A DNA stretch of 64,000 bases from JBALVT01 sp036960305 (GCA_036960305.1 JBALWA010000013.1:1-64000), one strand, 5' to 3'. Shown: positions 53,052 to 62,369, counted from the first letter of the stretch. Notes: generated by a model from the letters alone, not told the origin. Program-made: numbers and translations.

Positions 53052-53436
53052 AGTCCTAGTCTCTTCCATCATGAATCGTAAAACAAAACGCCAAATATAG
53101 TACTGGACCGTAGGGGTGAATACCACCTTCTAGCGATCACTTACGCCGGACAAACCTTAACGCGAACCTGGGTTTTGCCTCCATTTTCACGGTTTCTTTC
53201 CCTTCCTTGATTGAAATCATGTCGATCTTCTGGCCACTGCTTGACAATGTAACATAGCTTTTCTTTAACCTGGAAACAAAGAGTTTTTAAACGTTGATTT
53301 AACGTGTAATTTAACGTTTAATATAAAAAATGTCCGTGGCCGAAGTTACTACCTACCTCAATTTAATGGAGTTATGGCAGTGGTTATAACTCCAACAGTA
53401 CCGATCTGAAAATAGATAAAAACTGGAGAGTGCGTC
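53052..53436. other. Divergent promoter region, 385 bp, AT-rich centre
   Basis: Between the trpB2 start and TonB receptor 3. No credible gene. The centre (53285-53325) holds a large inverted repeat and the motif shared with 46559-46571; otherwise nothing was recognised. Confidence 0.6.
53287..53321. promoter_or_regulatory. Large inverted repeat with shared 13-bp motif before TonB receptor 3
   Basis: TTAAACGTT (53287-53295) and AACGTTTAA (53313-53321) are exact complements 17 bases apart. The spacer region includes TAACGTGTAATTT (53300-53312), the complement of the 13-mer before the DMSO-reductase operon. Likely operator for a dimeric regulator. Confidence 0.5.
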
Positions 53437-55881
53437 ATGAAAATAATAGTAAAAACCGCCTTGTTAACACCCCTTAGCGCCGCCATCGCCCTCGCAGCTG
53501 CAGGCCTGGCCGCCCCCACACAGGCTCAGCAGTCCGGCGCAGATCGAATGCTGGAAGAAATTGTCGTTACCGCCCGACGGCGGGAGGAAGGACTGCAGGA
53601 TGCACCTATTGCAATCTCGGCGTACAGCGGTGCCGCGATGGAGTATCGCGGCGTCACCCGCCTGGATGATATTTCTCGTTTTGTTCCCAGCCTGACCCTG
53701 GAAAATAATCCCAGCTTCGGCGGTGCCTCCAGCTCAGCGGCAATTTACCTGCGCGGTGTCGGGCAGAAAGAATTCCTGCCCACCACGGAGCCCGGCGTTG
53801 GCCTCTATGTTGATGGCGTCTATATTGCCCGCTCAGTGGGTGCGATCCTGGACCTGATCGATATCGAGCGACTGGAAGTACTGCGCGGCCCCCAGGGCAC
53901 CCTGTTCGGTCGTAACACGATTGGTGGAGCCATTTCCATTACAACCCTCAAACCTGACCCTGGCGGCGAACTGGGTGGAAGCCTCGGCGTCGTCGCGGGT
54001 ACTGATGACCGTCTCAATCTAAAGGGCGCCATACACATCCCCCTGGGCGACACCACGGCCATCCGGGCCTCGCTGGCCTCGCTGCAACAGGACGGTTATG
54101 TCGACCGGGAAGATGGGGTCGACCTGGGCGATGACGATACCATCACCGGGCGCGTGGCCCTGGCCTGGTACCCCTCGGACCAACTGACCGTCGACCTGAA
54201 TTATGATGCGACCCGGGACCGGGAAAATGGACCCGCGATGGAATTATTGGGTATTGATTTCACTGACCTGAGTCAACTCCAGGCAGTACTTCCGCCGCAG
54301 AACATCCCACCACCCATGGCGTTTGTCCATAATGTCACCACCGCGGCGGTTCCACTACCCCCCGGCTCAAACCCCCCTGTCGCACCTTGTGCCCTGGAGG
54401 ATCCAGCCGGCAACAGCCTCGTCCCGTTCCCCAACCCGAACCCGATTAGCCCGAATTGTTATGACAATCGCTACGTGGGCACAGACAAGAACCAGGGTAC
54501 GGCGGAGGCGACTTCAGAAACCGATGTCTGGGGCTTTTCCGCCACCATCGCCTACGAATTTTCAGACTCCCTGACCCTGAAATCCATCACTGCCTGGCGT
54601 GACCTGGATTCGGAATTCGCCCGCGATGGCGATCATTCGCCGCATCGGATATCCCAGTTCCATGACACGCTGGAGCAGGAACAGTTTACCCAGGAGTTTC
54701 AGTTGCTGGGAAGTGGCGACAAACTGAACTGGATCGCTGGAGCCTATTACTTTAACGAAGATGGGGACAACGTCAATACTCTGGATTTCACCGTATCTAA
54801 TTTCCGCTCCGGCGGCGCCTTCGATAACGAGGCCATGGCGGTATTCGCCCAGGCCACCTACGATTTCACCGATCAATGGCATCTGACCCTCGGCGGTCGC
54901 TACACCGATGAGACCAAGAAATTCCACCCGGACCAGATCATCTACCAGAACTACTACGCCGGCATCAGTGCGACATTACCTCCCGGTCATCCCCTGGCGG
55001 CCCTGGACGCCCCTTTCCTGCAGGCCGGTGAACGAGTATTGCCTGACCTGGAGAAGGAAATCGAAATTGATGAGTTCACTCCCATGGCGAACCTGTCCTG
55101 GGATATTACCGAGGACATCATGACGTATGTCAGCTACTCCGAGGGCTTCAAATCCGGGGGTTTTAGCCAGCGAGTGTTCCCGCCGATCGTGGCGGGCTTT
55201 ACAGCCCCCGCCGGTACGCCGGATATCGACCTGATTCCCACCTACGAACCGGAGTTTGTTGAGGTCTGGGAACTGGGCTTCAAATCCACCTTGCTGGACG
55301 GACGCATGCGCCTCAACGGAGCGATATTCAACACGGATTATGAAGACCTGCAAGTGCAGGTCTTCACCAGTGTGGCTCCGGTGACCAAGAACGTGGGTGC
55401 CGCCACCATCCAGGGCCTGGAACTGGAGATGCAGATGGCCCCGGGCTCGGGCTGGCTGATCGATGCCATGTATTCCTACCTTGATGCCGAGTATGACGAT
55501 ATCGATACCCAACAAACATTGATCGGTGAAGACAACGCTTTCGAGCGGGTGCCTGAAAATACCGCCAGCATAGGTGTATCCAAAGAGTTCATGTTGGACA
55601 GCGCCGGGACCATTATTGCCCGGGTAGACTGGAGCTATCGCGATGAGACATATAACGACGCGTATAACACCGAACTCCTGAAGACCGACTCCTACGACCT
55701 GTGGGATGCCAGCCTGCGCTGGACCAATGCGGGGGAAGACTGGACGGTTCTGGTATCAGGCCGCAACCTGGCAGATGAGGAATTCCTGATTACCGGTGTT
55801 TACGGCACGGCGTTCCAGTCCCTTGAAGGCATGTTCGACCGCGGCCGTCAGTTCGTGCTGGAAGTTCGCAAGGACTTCTAA
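53437..55881 (+). CDS. TonB-dependent outer-membrane receptor 3
   Basis: 814 residues. Signal peptide ends at TQAQ (residue 31), then MLEEIVVTARRREEGLQDAPIAIS, a plug core DIERLEVLRGPQGTLFGRNTIGG, and a C-terminal Phe (EVRKDF). More distant from the other two receptors in its plug. Upstream of the second Mo-hydroxylase operon with 86 bp between, so it may feed that enzyme. Confidence 0.94.
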   Translation: MKIIVKTALLTPLSAAIALAAAGLAAPTQAQQSGADRMLEEIVVTARRREEGLQDAPIAISAYSGAAMEYRGVTRLDDISRFVPSLTLENNPSFGGASSSAAIYLRGVGQKEFLPTTEPGVGLYVDGVYIARSVGAILDLIDIERLEVLRGPQGTLFGRNTIGGAISITTLKPDPGGELGGSLGVVAGTDDRLNLKGAIHIPLGDTTAIRASLASLQQDGYVDREDGVDLGDDDTITGRVALAWYPSDQLTVDLNYDATRDRENGPAMELLGIDFTDLSQLQAVLPPQNIPPPMAFVHNVTTAAVPLPPGSNPPVAPCALEDPAGNSLVPFPNPNPISPNCYDNRYVGTDKNQGTAEATSETDVWGFSATIAYEFSDSLTLKSITAWRDLDSEFARDGDHSPHRISQFHDTLEQEQFTQEFQLLGSGDKLNWIAGAYYFNEDGDNVNTLDFTVSNFRSGGAFDNEAMAVFAQATYDFTDQWHLTLGGRYTDETKKFHPDQIIYQNYYAGISATLPPGHPLAALDAPFLQAGERVLPDLEKEIEIDEFTPMANLSWDITEDIMTYVSYSEGFKSGGFSQRVFPPIVAGFTAPAGTPDIDLIPTYEPEFVEVWELGFKSTLLDGRMRLNGAIFNTDYEDLQVQVFTSVAPVTKNVGAATIQGLELEMQMAPGSGWLIDAMYSYLDAEYDDIDTQQTLIGEDNAFERVPENTASIGVSKEFMLDSAGTIIARVDWSYRDETYNDAYNTELLKTDSYDLWDASLRWTNAGEDWTVLVSGRNLADEEFLITGVYGTAFQSLEGMFDRGRQFVLEVRKDF

Positions 55882-55967
55882 GCACTGACAGCAGCGGCGC
55901 ATTATTCTGTGGCCCGGTGGGTTAATCCATACGCACGGCAAGCAGGCAGGCAGACAGAGGGAATTCC

Positions 55968-56834
55968 ATGAGCACCAGAGTTTTAACTAAATTTGATCTG
56001 CAAATACCTCAGGATATTCCCGAGGCACTGGCTATCCTTGACGAATACCAGGAAAAAATCACCCCGGTAGCAGGTGGCTCCGACATGTTGATAGCCTGGA
56101 AGCACGGCGTGGAATCCGGCAATGCCATGAGCGTCACCGCGCTTCCCGGGCTGGATTACCTGACCTATGACGAAAATGAGGGCCTGCGCATAGGCGCGCT
56201 GGCCACCATTGATCAGTTATTGAGGTCGGACATTGTGAGGGAAAAATATCCTGCTTTGTGGGAGTCGGCTGAAATTTTTGCCACGCATCAAATTAAGAAT
56301 ACGGCCACTCTTGTCGGCAACTGTCTACGCGCCTCGCCTGCTGGCGATGGCAGTGCAGCCGCCTATGCGTTGGGCGCTACCCTCACCTTCGTCAGTAAGG
56401 ACGGTGGGGAACGCAAAGAGCACATAGATGACCTGTTCACCGGTTACGCTCAAACCAGTCGTAAGCCCAATGAGCTGGCGACGGAGATCAGTATCCCGGC
56501 ACCAAAGGTGGGAAGCCGTTCTGCTTTTATTCGTGTAACTCGTGTAAACGAGGATCTGGCCAAGTTGAATGTAGCCGCCTACCTGAAAATGGATGGCGAT
56601 ACCTGCTCCGAGGCCCGGCTGGTCATGGGTTGTGTGGGCCCAACACTGTTGCGTCTACCTAAGTGCGAGGCGCTGCTAAAAGGGAGCAAAGTTGACGACG
56701 CCACATTGGACGCGGTGGCCAATACCGTCAACGATGAAATCAGTCCCATCGATGACCAACGCTCTACCGCTGAATACCGCCGCTCGGTTGCGCCTGTATT
56801 TTTGAAACGTACTATCTTGAAAGCGTTGTCCTGA
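55968..56834 (+). CDS. FAD-binding subunit of Mo-hydroxylase 2 (CoxM-like)
   Basis: 288 residues. PVAGGSDMLIAWKHG is the first FAD loop and ATLVGNCLRASPAGDGSAAAYALGA the second. C-terminal FKRTILKAL matches related flavoproteins. First gene of the FAD-FeS-Mo operon; spacing to the next gene is 34 bp with AGGAG before it. Confidence 0.92.
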   Translation: MSTRVLTKFDLQIPQDIPEALAILDEYQEKITPVAGGSDMLIAWKHGVESGNAMSVTALPGLDYLTYDENEGLRIGALATIDQLLRSDIVREKYPALWESAEIFATHQIKNTATLVGNCLRASPAGDGSAAAYALGATLTFVSKDGGERKEHIDDLFTGYAQTSRKPNELATEISIPAPKVGSRSAFIRVTRVNEDLAKLNVAAYLKMDGDTCSEARLVMGCVGPTLLRLPKCEALLKGSKVDDATLDAVANTVNDEISPIDDQRSTAEYRRSVAPVFLKRTILKALS

Positions 56835-56868
56835 TCAGGGCGCCCTAAAAACACCAGGAGAACACGCA

Positions 56869-57366
56869 ATGTCTCATCATACGATTAATCTCAACGTAAA
56901 CGGCATGCCACAAACCGTTACCGTCGAAGGCAATCAAACCCTGCTGGAAGTACTGCGTGAAACCATCGACCAGACCGACGTCAAGTACGGTTGTGGCACC
57001 GGCGAATGTGGTGCCTGCACCGTGTTGGTTGAAGACAATAAACCAATAAATGCCTGCATGACCCTGGCGGCGACCATGGACGGCCGCTCCATCACAACGG
57101 TTGCCGGCCTGGCGAAAGGTAATGAGCTGCACCCGGTACAACAGGCTTTTGTAGATGACTTCGCCATTCAATGTGGTTACTGCACACCTGGCATGGTAAT
57201 GAAGAGTGTCGCTCTTCTTAGTGAAAACCCGAATCCCAGCGAAGACGAAATTCGCCATTACCTGGAAGGCAATATCTGCCGCTGCACAGGCTATGCCAAG
57301 ATCGTAACGGCGGTGCAAAGTGCCAGTGAAAATATGGTTCAGTATGCCGGTGGCGACGCGGCTTAA
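56869..57366 (+). CDS. Two-[2Fe-2S] iron-sulfur subunit of Mo-hydroxylase 2 (CoxS-like)
   Basis: 165 residues. CGTGECGACTVLVEDNKPINAC for cluster one; CGYCTPGMVM and CRCTGYAKI for cluster two. Typical size and cysteine spacing. Followed after 14 bp by the large subunit with AGGAG as ribosome site. Confidence 0.95.
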   Translation: MSHHTINLNVNGMPQTVTVEGNQTLLEVLRETIDQTDVKYGCGTGECGACTVLVEDNKPINACMTLAATMDGRSITTVAGLAKGNELHPVQQAFVDDFAIQCGYCTPGMVMKSVALLSENPNPSEDEIRHYLEGNICRCTGYAKIVTAVQSASENMVQYAGGDAA

Positions 57367-57380
57367 CAGGAGATTCAGCA

Positions 57381-59738
57381 ATGAGCGAATTTAAAACGGT
57401 AGGCAAGAGTGAAATCCGCGTTGATGTAAGAGGCAAGGTCACCGGCCGTACCGACTATGCCGCAGATCTGAAAATGAAAGGCATGTTGCATGCCTACCTT
57501 GTTCGTTGTTTCGACTATGCCCACGCCAATATTATCCGGCTGGATATGTCAGAAGCAGCCAAAGAGCCCGGCGTTGTCAAGGTAGTTGGCCCCGAGGATG
57601 TCACCAGCAATATCTTCAATCAATCCGTTATCGATATCATGGTGCCTCCCACGCTGACAGGGCCCTTCGGTGACATTGACGATCAGAAAATCTTTGCCGA
57701 TGGTCGTGTTAAGCACTACGGTGAAGCCATTTGTGCAATTATTGCAACAACAGAGGCCGCCGCAGAACACGCCGCAAAGAAAGTCATCGTTGAATACGAA
57801 CCGCTGCCGGTATACCTGAACGCCGAGGCATCCAAGCAAGCTGACGCTATTCAGTTTGACGAGCGCAAGCCAGGCAATCTAGCTTTCCAGTTGCCCGAGG
57901 CCATGTTCGAAAACAACATAATGGGTCACGGTGATGTTGCAACCGGTTTCGCCGAAGCCGATTTCATCATTGAAGACACGCTATATACCAGTAAGCAGAA
58001 GCAATGCCAGATGGAGCCCAATTCATATATCGCTCTATACGACGATAGTGAGAAGCTCACCTGTTGGTCTTCGACCCAGATGCCGAAGTGCGTGCAGAGC
58101 AAATTGGCAACCATTTTTGAGATCCCGGTGGCACGTATGAAATTGATCCAGACCACGGTGGGTGGCGGTTTTGGCGCCCGCCTGGGTATGGTTCTTGAAC
58201 CTCATGCCTGTGCGCTAGCCATGGCGATGCCCGGGTATCCGATCAAGATCCAATCACCTCGCGAAGAGGATTGGTTGACCTCGCCCAGCCGTCACCCGGG
58301 CGACTGGAAGGTCAAGCTGGGTTTCAAGAAAGACGGTACCCCCGTCGCTGCAGAGGCTAATTTCGCCAGCTATAAGGGCGCTTACTATCTGGATGGATCG
58401 GGCGTGGCAGCGACTACCGGTGGTTGGCTGCAAGCGGTTTACAAGTGGGAAAACCTTGCATACCAGGGCCAGACCTACTTCACCAACCAACCCGTATGTG
58501 GTGCATTCCGCGGTTACGGCAACCCACAGCAGACCTTTGTTATGGAATCCATGATTGATCGCGCTCTTGCGCAACTGAATATCGATCCTGTTGAATGGCG
58601 TACGAAGTGGCATAAACAGGTGGGTGACGGGAGTTGGTTCCCCGATGTGCCTTACTCCAGCGTTGCGATTGATCCCTGCCTCGAGCAAGGTGCGGAAGCT
58701 ATCGGCTGGAAGGAAAAGCGCGCGCGGTACAAGAATCAGACCGGCACTATTCGTCGTGGCGTGGGTGTTGGCATGACAACTCACACCAGCGGTGCGTTCC
58801 CCATGCTGCTGGAGCACACCGTATGCAGCATCAAGCTGAACGAAGATGCCTCTGCCAATTTGACTTTCGCCTGCTCCGATCTTGGCCAGGGCTCTCATAC
58901 CGCACTGCGTCAGATTGCCGCTGAGGCACTCGACTTTCCCGTTTCCGATATCACCCTGAACACGCAGGATGGTGACATTACCGGGTTTGATATCGGTGCT
59001 CACGCATCGCGTACCTTGTATGTGGGTGGCGGTGCAGTCATAGAGGCAGTGAATGACGCCAAGCGCCAGATCTTCGAGCGTGTCGCCAAATTGTTGGAGG
59101 CCAACCCTGACGACCTGGAACTCAAGGACAAGCAGGTCTTCGTCAAGGGTTCACCATCCAGATCTGTCTCTTTGAAGGAACTGCTTCACGGCAGCGTATT
59201 CAATTTCGACGTGGACCTGGCAACTGGCCCCAGTTTTAAAGAGGGTCAGATTGAAGGTTACGCCAGCTACAATCCGCCTCACTGTTCTCCGCCATGGGCC
59301 GCAACGTTCATTGAAGTTGAAGTGGATATGGAGACGGGTGAATGCGAACTGCTTGAAATGGTTAATACCCATGATATCGGTCGGGCCATCAACCCTGCAA
59401 TCGTGGAAGGACAAATGGAAGGTGGCGCTCAGCAGGGTCTGGGTATGGCTCTTACTGAAGAGTTATACTTCAGCGAGGACGGCAAAGTGCTTAACAATGG
59501 TTTCACCGACTATAAGATGCTTGGGCCGTCAGATATGCCGAAGATGACCAATATTATCATCGAAGAACCTGACCCCTTTGGCCCGTTCGGTGCGAAGAGT
59601 GTGGGCGAAACCGGACTGTGTACTCCTCTCGGCGCGGTTGCTAATGCAATCTACAACGCAACAGGCGTCTCGGTAACTGACCTGCCGATTACGCCCGAAA
59701 AGATCCTGAAAGCTATCAAAGCGCAGGAAGCGGCGTAG
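57381..59738 (+). CDS. Molybdopterin-cytosine-dinucleotide subunit of Mo-hydroxylase 2 (aldehyde oxidase/xanthine dehydrogenase fold)
   Basis: 785 residues. TTVGGGFGARLGM and the active loop GAFRGYGNPQQTFVMES are those of 4-hydroxybenzoyl-CoA reductase, xanthine and aldehyde oxidoreductases; the AYRCSFR loop of true CO dehydrogenase is absent, so CO oxidation is excluded. FGAKSVGETGLCTPLGAVANAI has the catalytic Glu. Hydroxylates or dehydroxylates an aromatic, N-heterocyclic or aldehyde substrate. Its maturation genes follow downstream. Confidence 0.92.
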   Translation: MSEFKTVGKSEIRVDVRGKVTGRTDYAADLKMKGMLHAYLVRCFDYAHANIIRLDMSEAAKEPGVVKVVGPEDVTSNIFNQSVIDIMVPPTLTGPFGDIDDQKIFADGRVKHYGEAICAIIATTEAAAEHAAKKVIVEYEPLPVYLNAEASKQADAIQFDERKPGNLAFQLPEAMFENNIMGHGDVATGFAEADFIIEDTLYTSKQKQCQMEPNSYIALYDDSEKLTCWSSTQMPKCVQSKLATIFEIPVARMKLIQTTVGGGFGARLGMVLEPHACALAMAMPGYPIKIQSPREEDWLTSPSRHPGDWKVKLGFKKDGTPVAAEANFASYKGAYYLDGSGVAATTGGWLQAVYKWENLAYQGQTYFTNQPVCGAFRGYGNPQQTFVMESMIDRALAQLNIDPVEWRTKWHKQVGDGSWFPDVPYSSVAIDPCLEQGAEAIGWKEKRARYKNQTGTIRRGVGVGMTTHTSGAFPMLLEHTVCSIKLNEDASANLTFACSDLGQGSHTALRQIAAEALDFPVSDITLNTQDGDITGFDIGAHASRTLYVGGGAVIEAVNDAKRQIFERVAKLLEANPDDLELKDKQVFVKGSPSRSVSLKELLHGSVFNFDVDLATGPSFKEGQIEGYASYNPPHCSPPWAATFIEVEVDMETGECELLEMVNTHDIGRAINPAIVEGQMEGGAQQGLGMALTEELYFSEDGKVLNNGFTDYKMLGPSDMPKMTNIIIEEPDPFGPFGAKSVGETGLCTPLGAVANAIYNATGVSVTDLPITPEKILKAIKAQEAA

Positions 59739-59791
59739 ATTTATACTGCTGGGTTAACAACACAAAAGCCGCGATACTGTACCCGGCGGCT

Positions 59792-59858
59792 CCGAACGAA
59801 AGAAGGCTTTCCAGTCGCTCCACGTGATTCGCTTGGTGGAAAGCCTTCTTTCGTTCGG
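59792..59858 (+). repeat. Hairpin repeat, copy 1 (67 bp)
   Basis: Arms 59792-59813 and 59837-59858 are perfectly complementary over 22 bp (left arm starts CCGAACGAAAG, ends GGCTTTCCA). The 23-base loop 59814-59836 starts GTCGCTCCAC and ends ATTCGCTTGG. Followed by CCCCTC. Too GC-balanced and lacking a T-tract for a simple terminator. Confidence 0.85.
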
Positions 59859-59961
59859 CCCCTCACATCGCAATGCTACGGGCCATTGAGTTGTAGCCAG
59901 GGCAGCGGAAAAAATCCTTACCGACTTCTAGAATCGTGCAGGCGAAGCACATAGCGAGGCC

Positions 59962-60028
59962 CCGGACAGCGGATTAGTTTTCACAAAGCGAATCACGTGG
60001 AGCGACTGAAAACCAATCCGCTGTTCGG
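59962..60028 (-). repeat. Hairpin repeat, copy 2 (67 bp, inverted)
   Basis: Read on the minus strand, the 23-base loop (59984-60006) differs from copy 1 at one base, while the stem is largely different (CCGAACAGCGG ... TTTTCA). Arms 59962-59983 and 60007-60028 pair over 22 positions with two mismatches (one A:C, one G:T), and pairing extends four more base pairs (GGCC) outward. Confidence 0.85.
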
Positions 60029-60082
60029 GGCCGCCAAAATACTCCCATCCCGGTATTTCGTAAATAACCCAACATCAGGGAA

Positions 60083-61225
60083 TCAGACCGAGCGTAAAGT
60101 CTGGGCCAGGGCAGCAAGGCTCTCCAGATTGTGCGCGGGCATGAAGTGATCGATATAGGGCATCGCCGTGCGCATTCCCTTGCACACCGGTTGATACTCC
60201 GCATCACCCAGTAACGGGTTTAACCAGATCAGTTTGTGTACGTTGCGGTGAAGATGCTGCATCTCCTGGCGCATCAACCCCGACTCACCCAGATCCCAAC
60301 CATCGCTCAAGATCACAGCTACAGTTTTGCCGTGGGCGATGCTGCGATCAAAGTGATCATTGAACTGACGAATACAGCGGCCAATGTCTGTGCCACCAGA
60401 CCAATCGGGCACCGCATCAGACACGCGCTGTAAGGATTCGGCAACTCCAACTTTGTCCAACAGGTCGGTAATCACAGTCATGCGCGTCGAAAATACTGCA
60501 ACATCCAGTTGCGGCAGGACGTGCCGCAGTGCGCACATAAATTGAATAGTAAAGTGGCTGTAGGCTTCCATTGAGCCGCTGATGTCGCACAGCAGAACCA
60601 GCCGGGTTTTCTTGATTCGGCGATTACGATAATAGAGCTCGATACCATCACGTCCGCGCAGGACATTTCGCCTTAACACTTTGCGAAAATCGATTTCCTT
60701 GCCGCGCTTGTCAGCGATTTTGCGTCGACTCCTGTAGGTCGCTATCAATTCCACGATTCGCTGAACGATTCGCTGGGCCTCTTCCATTTCCGCCTCGGAC
60801 AAAGTGGCGAGATTACGCTTCATCAATACTTCTTCAGAGCTGTAACCCCGCGTTTCTGACTCGCGCCCAAGTTCTTCGTTCTCATCGTGAGGGGTATCCT
60901 CCTGAACCGTTACCGTCTTGTCGCCGACATCGGGCTCGCCCTCTTCCGTCTCGACAGGATCAGAACTATCCCTTGCTCGGGAGGGAATGAATTTTCCGCT
61001 CCAATAGGAATGAAACACCTTGTCAAACAGCGTTATGTCATCCTGGCGCGAAACCAGAATGGCCCTGGAAGTCGCGTAAAAGGTTTCCCTGTCATCAAAG
61101 CCGGTTAATTCCAGGCTGATGCAATAATCGATTAAACGGCCGGGATCTACCAGCACGCCGGCATCATGCAGGGTACGTGTGAATGCGGATAAATGGCCAA
61201 AAATTGAACGCTCAATTTTAATCAT
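60083..61225 (-). CDS. coxE: VWA-domain protein, CoxE-like maturation factor
   Basis: 380 residues. The C-terminal half is a von Willebrand factor A domain with the metal-site motif LLCDISGSMEAYSHF (DxSxS) and VILSDGWDLGE. The N-terminal half is the CoxE helical region with an acidic stretch (VETEEGEPDVGDKTVTVQEDTPHDENEE). Known CoxE works with the CoxD ATPase to build the Mo-Cu or Mo-S centre of xanthine-dehydrogenase-family enzymes. Downstream of the MoxR ATPase on the same strand, with hairpin copy 3 between. Confidence 0.9.
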   Translation of the reverse strand: MIKIERSIFGHLSAFTRTLHDAGVLVDPGRLIDYCISLELTGFDDRETFYATSRAILVSRQDDITLFDKVFHSYWSGKFIPSRARDSSDPVETEEGEPDVGDKTVTVQEDTPHDENEELGRESETRGYSSEEVLMKRNLATLSEAEMEEAQRIVQRIVELIATYRSRRKIADKRGKEIDFRKVLRRNVLRGRDGIELYYRNRRIKKTRLVLLCDISGSMEAYSHFTIQFMCALRHVLPQLDVAVFSTRMTVITDLLDKVGVAESLQRVSDAVPDWSGGTDIGRCIRQFNDHFDRSIAHGKTVAVILSDGWDLGESGLMRQEMQHLHRNVHKLIWLNPLLGDAEYQPVCKGMRTAMPYIDHFMPAHNLESLAALAQTLRSV

Positions 61226-61439
61226 CTGATCACCCGGTAATAGAATAACTCGCTACAGGTTGTTGGAAAAAGGTTCATCGCGTATTACCGGAGTCTGGTT
61301 CTACCCAACGGGTCCGGACGGGAAAAGGTTTTTCAGTCGCTCCACTAAATTCGCTTGGTGAAAAGCCTTTTCCCGTCCGGCCCCTCGAATTGTGCCCATT
61401 CGAGCCAACCATAGGAATGTGCGAAGAACAGCCTGTATC
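61226..61439. other. 214-bp intra-operon gap with hairpin copy 3
   Basis: Between the moxR/coxD-like and coxE-like genes, both minus strand. Contains the third hairpin repeat and, just beyond it, a small stem CTCGAAT-TGTGCCC-ATTCGAG (61384-61404). No gene. Confidence 0.7.
61314..61380 (+). repeat. Hairpin repeat, copy 3 (67 bp)
   Basis: Arms 61314-61335 (CCGGACGGGAAAAG ... TTTTTCA) and 61359-61380 pair over 22 positions with one T:G wobble. The loop 61336-61358 equals that of copy 1 except for three adjacent bases (GTG to TAA after CCAC). Six of 22 stem positions differ from copy 1, and five of those six changes are matched by complementary changes in the other arm (the sixth gives the wobble). 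Followed by CCCCTC as in copy 1. Confidence 0.85.
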
Positions 61440-62369
61440 TTACTTTCTGACATATTGTCCCGGCAGGACGGCCCGCAGGGCGGCCGTTTTTTTGGCATCA
61501 CCCACCAACTCTGAAATCTTTTCTTCTGACAAGGCCTCCGTATCTCCCTTATATTTCAACACGCAACCCACCGTGTGCCGCACCAGATCTGGAGAAAGAT
61601 CGGTAACATTCAGGGCCATCAATGCCATGGCCCAATCCAGTGTTTCGGATACGCCCGGGCGCTTATACAAATCCCATTCACGAATCTGTTGAATAAAGCG
61701 GCAGATCTGTGCAGCCAGCTTATCTTCCACGTTCGGCAGGCGCGCTTTAACAATGGCCATTTCTTTTTCAGGTGTGGGGTAGTCAATCCAGTGGTAAAGA
61801 CAGCGGCGCTTCAACGCATCGTGTAATTCGCGCGTGCGATTGGATGTCAGGACAACCACCGGTTTTTTTGTTGCTTTTATTGTGCCCAGTTCGGGAATCG
61901 TAATTTGAAAATCTGACAGGATTTCCAGAAGGAATGCCTCAAATTCTTCATCGGAACGGTCGACTTCATCAATCAGTAGAACAGGCGGTTGATCGCCTTC
62001 AGATTGCAGGGCTTGCAACAAGGGGCGCTTCAATAAATATTCTTCACTGAAGATATCACTACCGATTTTATCCCGGTCAGTGCCACGCGCCTCTTCAATG
62101 CGCAATTCCAGCATTTGCTTGGTATAGTTCCATTCATAAAGGGCCGTGGATGTATCAAGGCCTTCATAACACTGAAGGCGAATTAATTCAGATCCGAGAA
62201 TGGTAGACAGTGTTTTGGCAATTTCTGTTTTACCAACACCGGGTTCACCTTCAAGAAAGATTGGTTTACCTAAAGACAGGGAAAGGAAAACAGTGGTCGC
62301 AAGCGTTTTGTCGGCTATGTAGCCTTGCTCCGCCAGTTTTTGTTCCACATGCTCAATAGATGTAAACAT
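61440..62369 (-). CDS. coxD: MoxR-type AAA+ ATPase, CoxD-like
   Basis: 309 residues. GEPGVGKTEIAKTL is Walker A, PPVLLIDEVDRSDEEFEAFLLE is Walker B, then TSNRTRELHDALKRRCLYHWIDYP is the sensor 1/arginine-finger region of MoxR proteins. Pairs with the VWA protein to mature Mo-hydroxylases. The start ATG at 62369 is followed by the usual FTSIEHVEQKL. Confidence 0.93.
   Translation of the reverse strand: MFTSIEHVEQKLAEQGYIADKTLATTVFLSLSLGKPIFLEGEPGVGKTEIAKTLSTILGSELIRLQCYEGLDTSTALYEWNYTKQMLELRIEEARGTDRDKIGSDIFSEEYLLKRPLLQALQSEGDQPPVLLIDEVDRSDEEFEAFLLEILSDFQITIPELGTIKATKKPVVVLTSNRTRELHDALKRRCLYHWIDYPTPEKEMAIVKARLPNVEDKLAAQICRFIQQIREWDLYKRPGVSETLDWAMALMALNVTDLSPDLVRHTVGCVLKYKGDTEALSEEKISELVGDAKKTAALRAVLPGQYVRK

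Larger units (their letters stand above)
59739..60082. other. 344-bp gap with two members of a hairpin repeat family
   Basis: No gene. Holds hairpin copies 1 (59792-59858, plus orientation) and 2 (59962-60028, minus orientation), a small AGCCGC...GCGGCT hairpin at 59767-59791 that flanks copy 1, and about 100 bp of unremarkable sequence between them. It separates the convergent coxL-like and coxE-like genes. Confidence 0.75.

Noticed and set aside
55968..59738. CO dehydrogenase (coxMSL)
   Set aside because: Gene order and maturation genes fit, but the active-site loop is GAFRGYG and not AYRCSFR, so it is a different xanthine-dehydrogenase-family enzyme.
59792..59858. Reading the hairpins as simple rho-independent terminators
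   Set aside because: The 23-nt loop is too long and conserved, no T-tract follows in either direction, and copy 3 lies inside an operon.
59792..61380. Reading the three hairpins as integron attC sites
   Set aside because: attC sites have conserved outer GTTRRRY core sites and a variable centre; here the centre is conserved and the stems vary, no integrase gene or cassette order is present, and the elements lie in an ordinary operon region.
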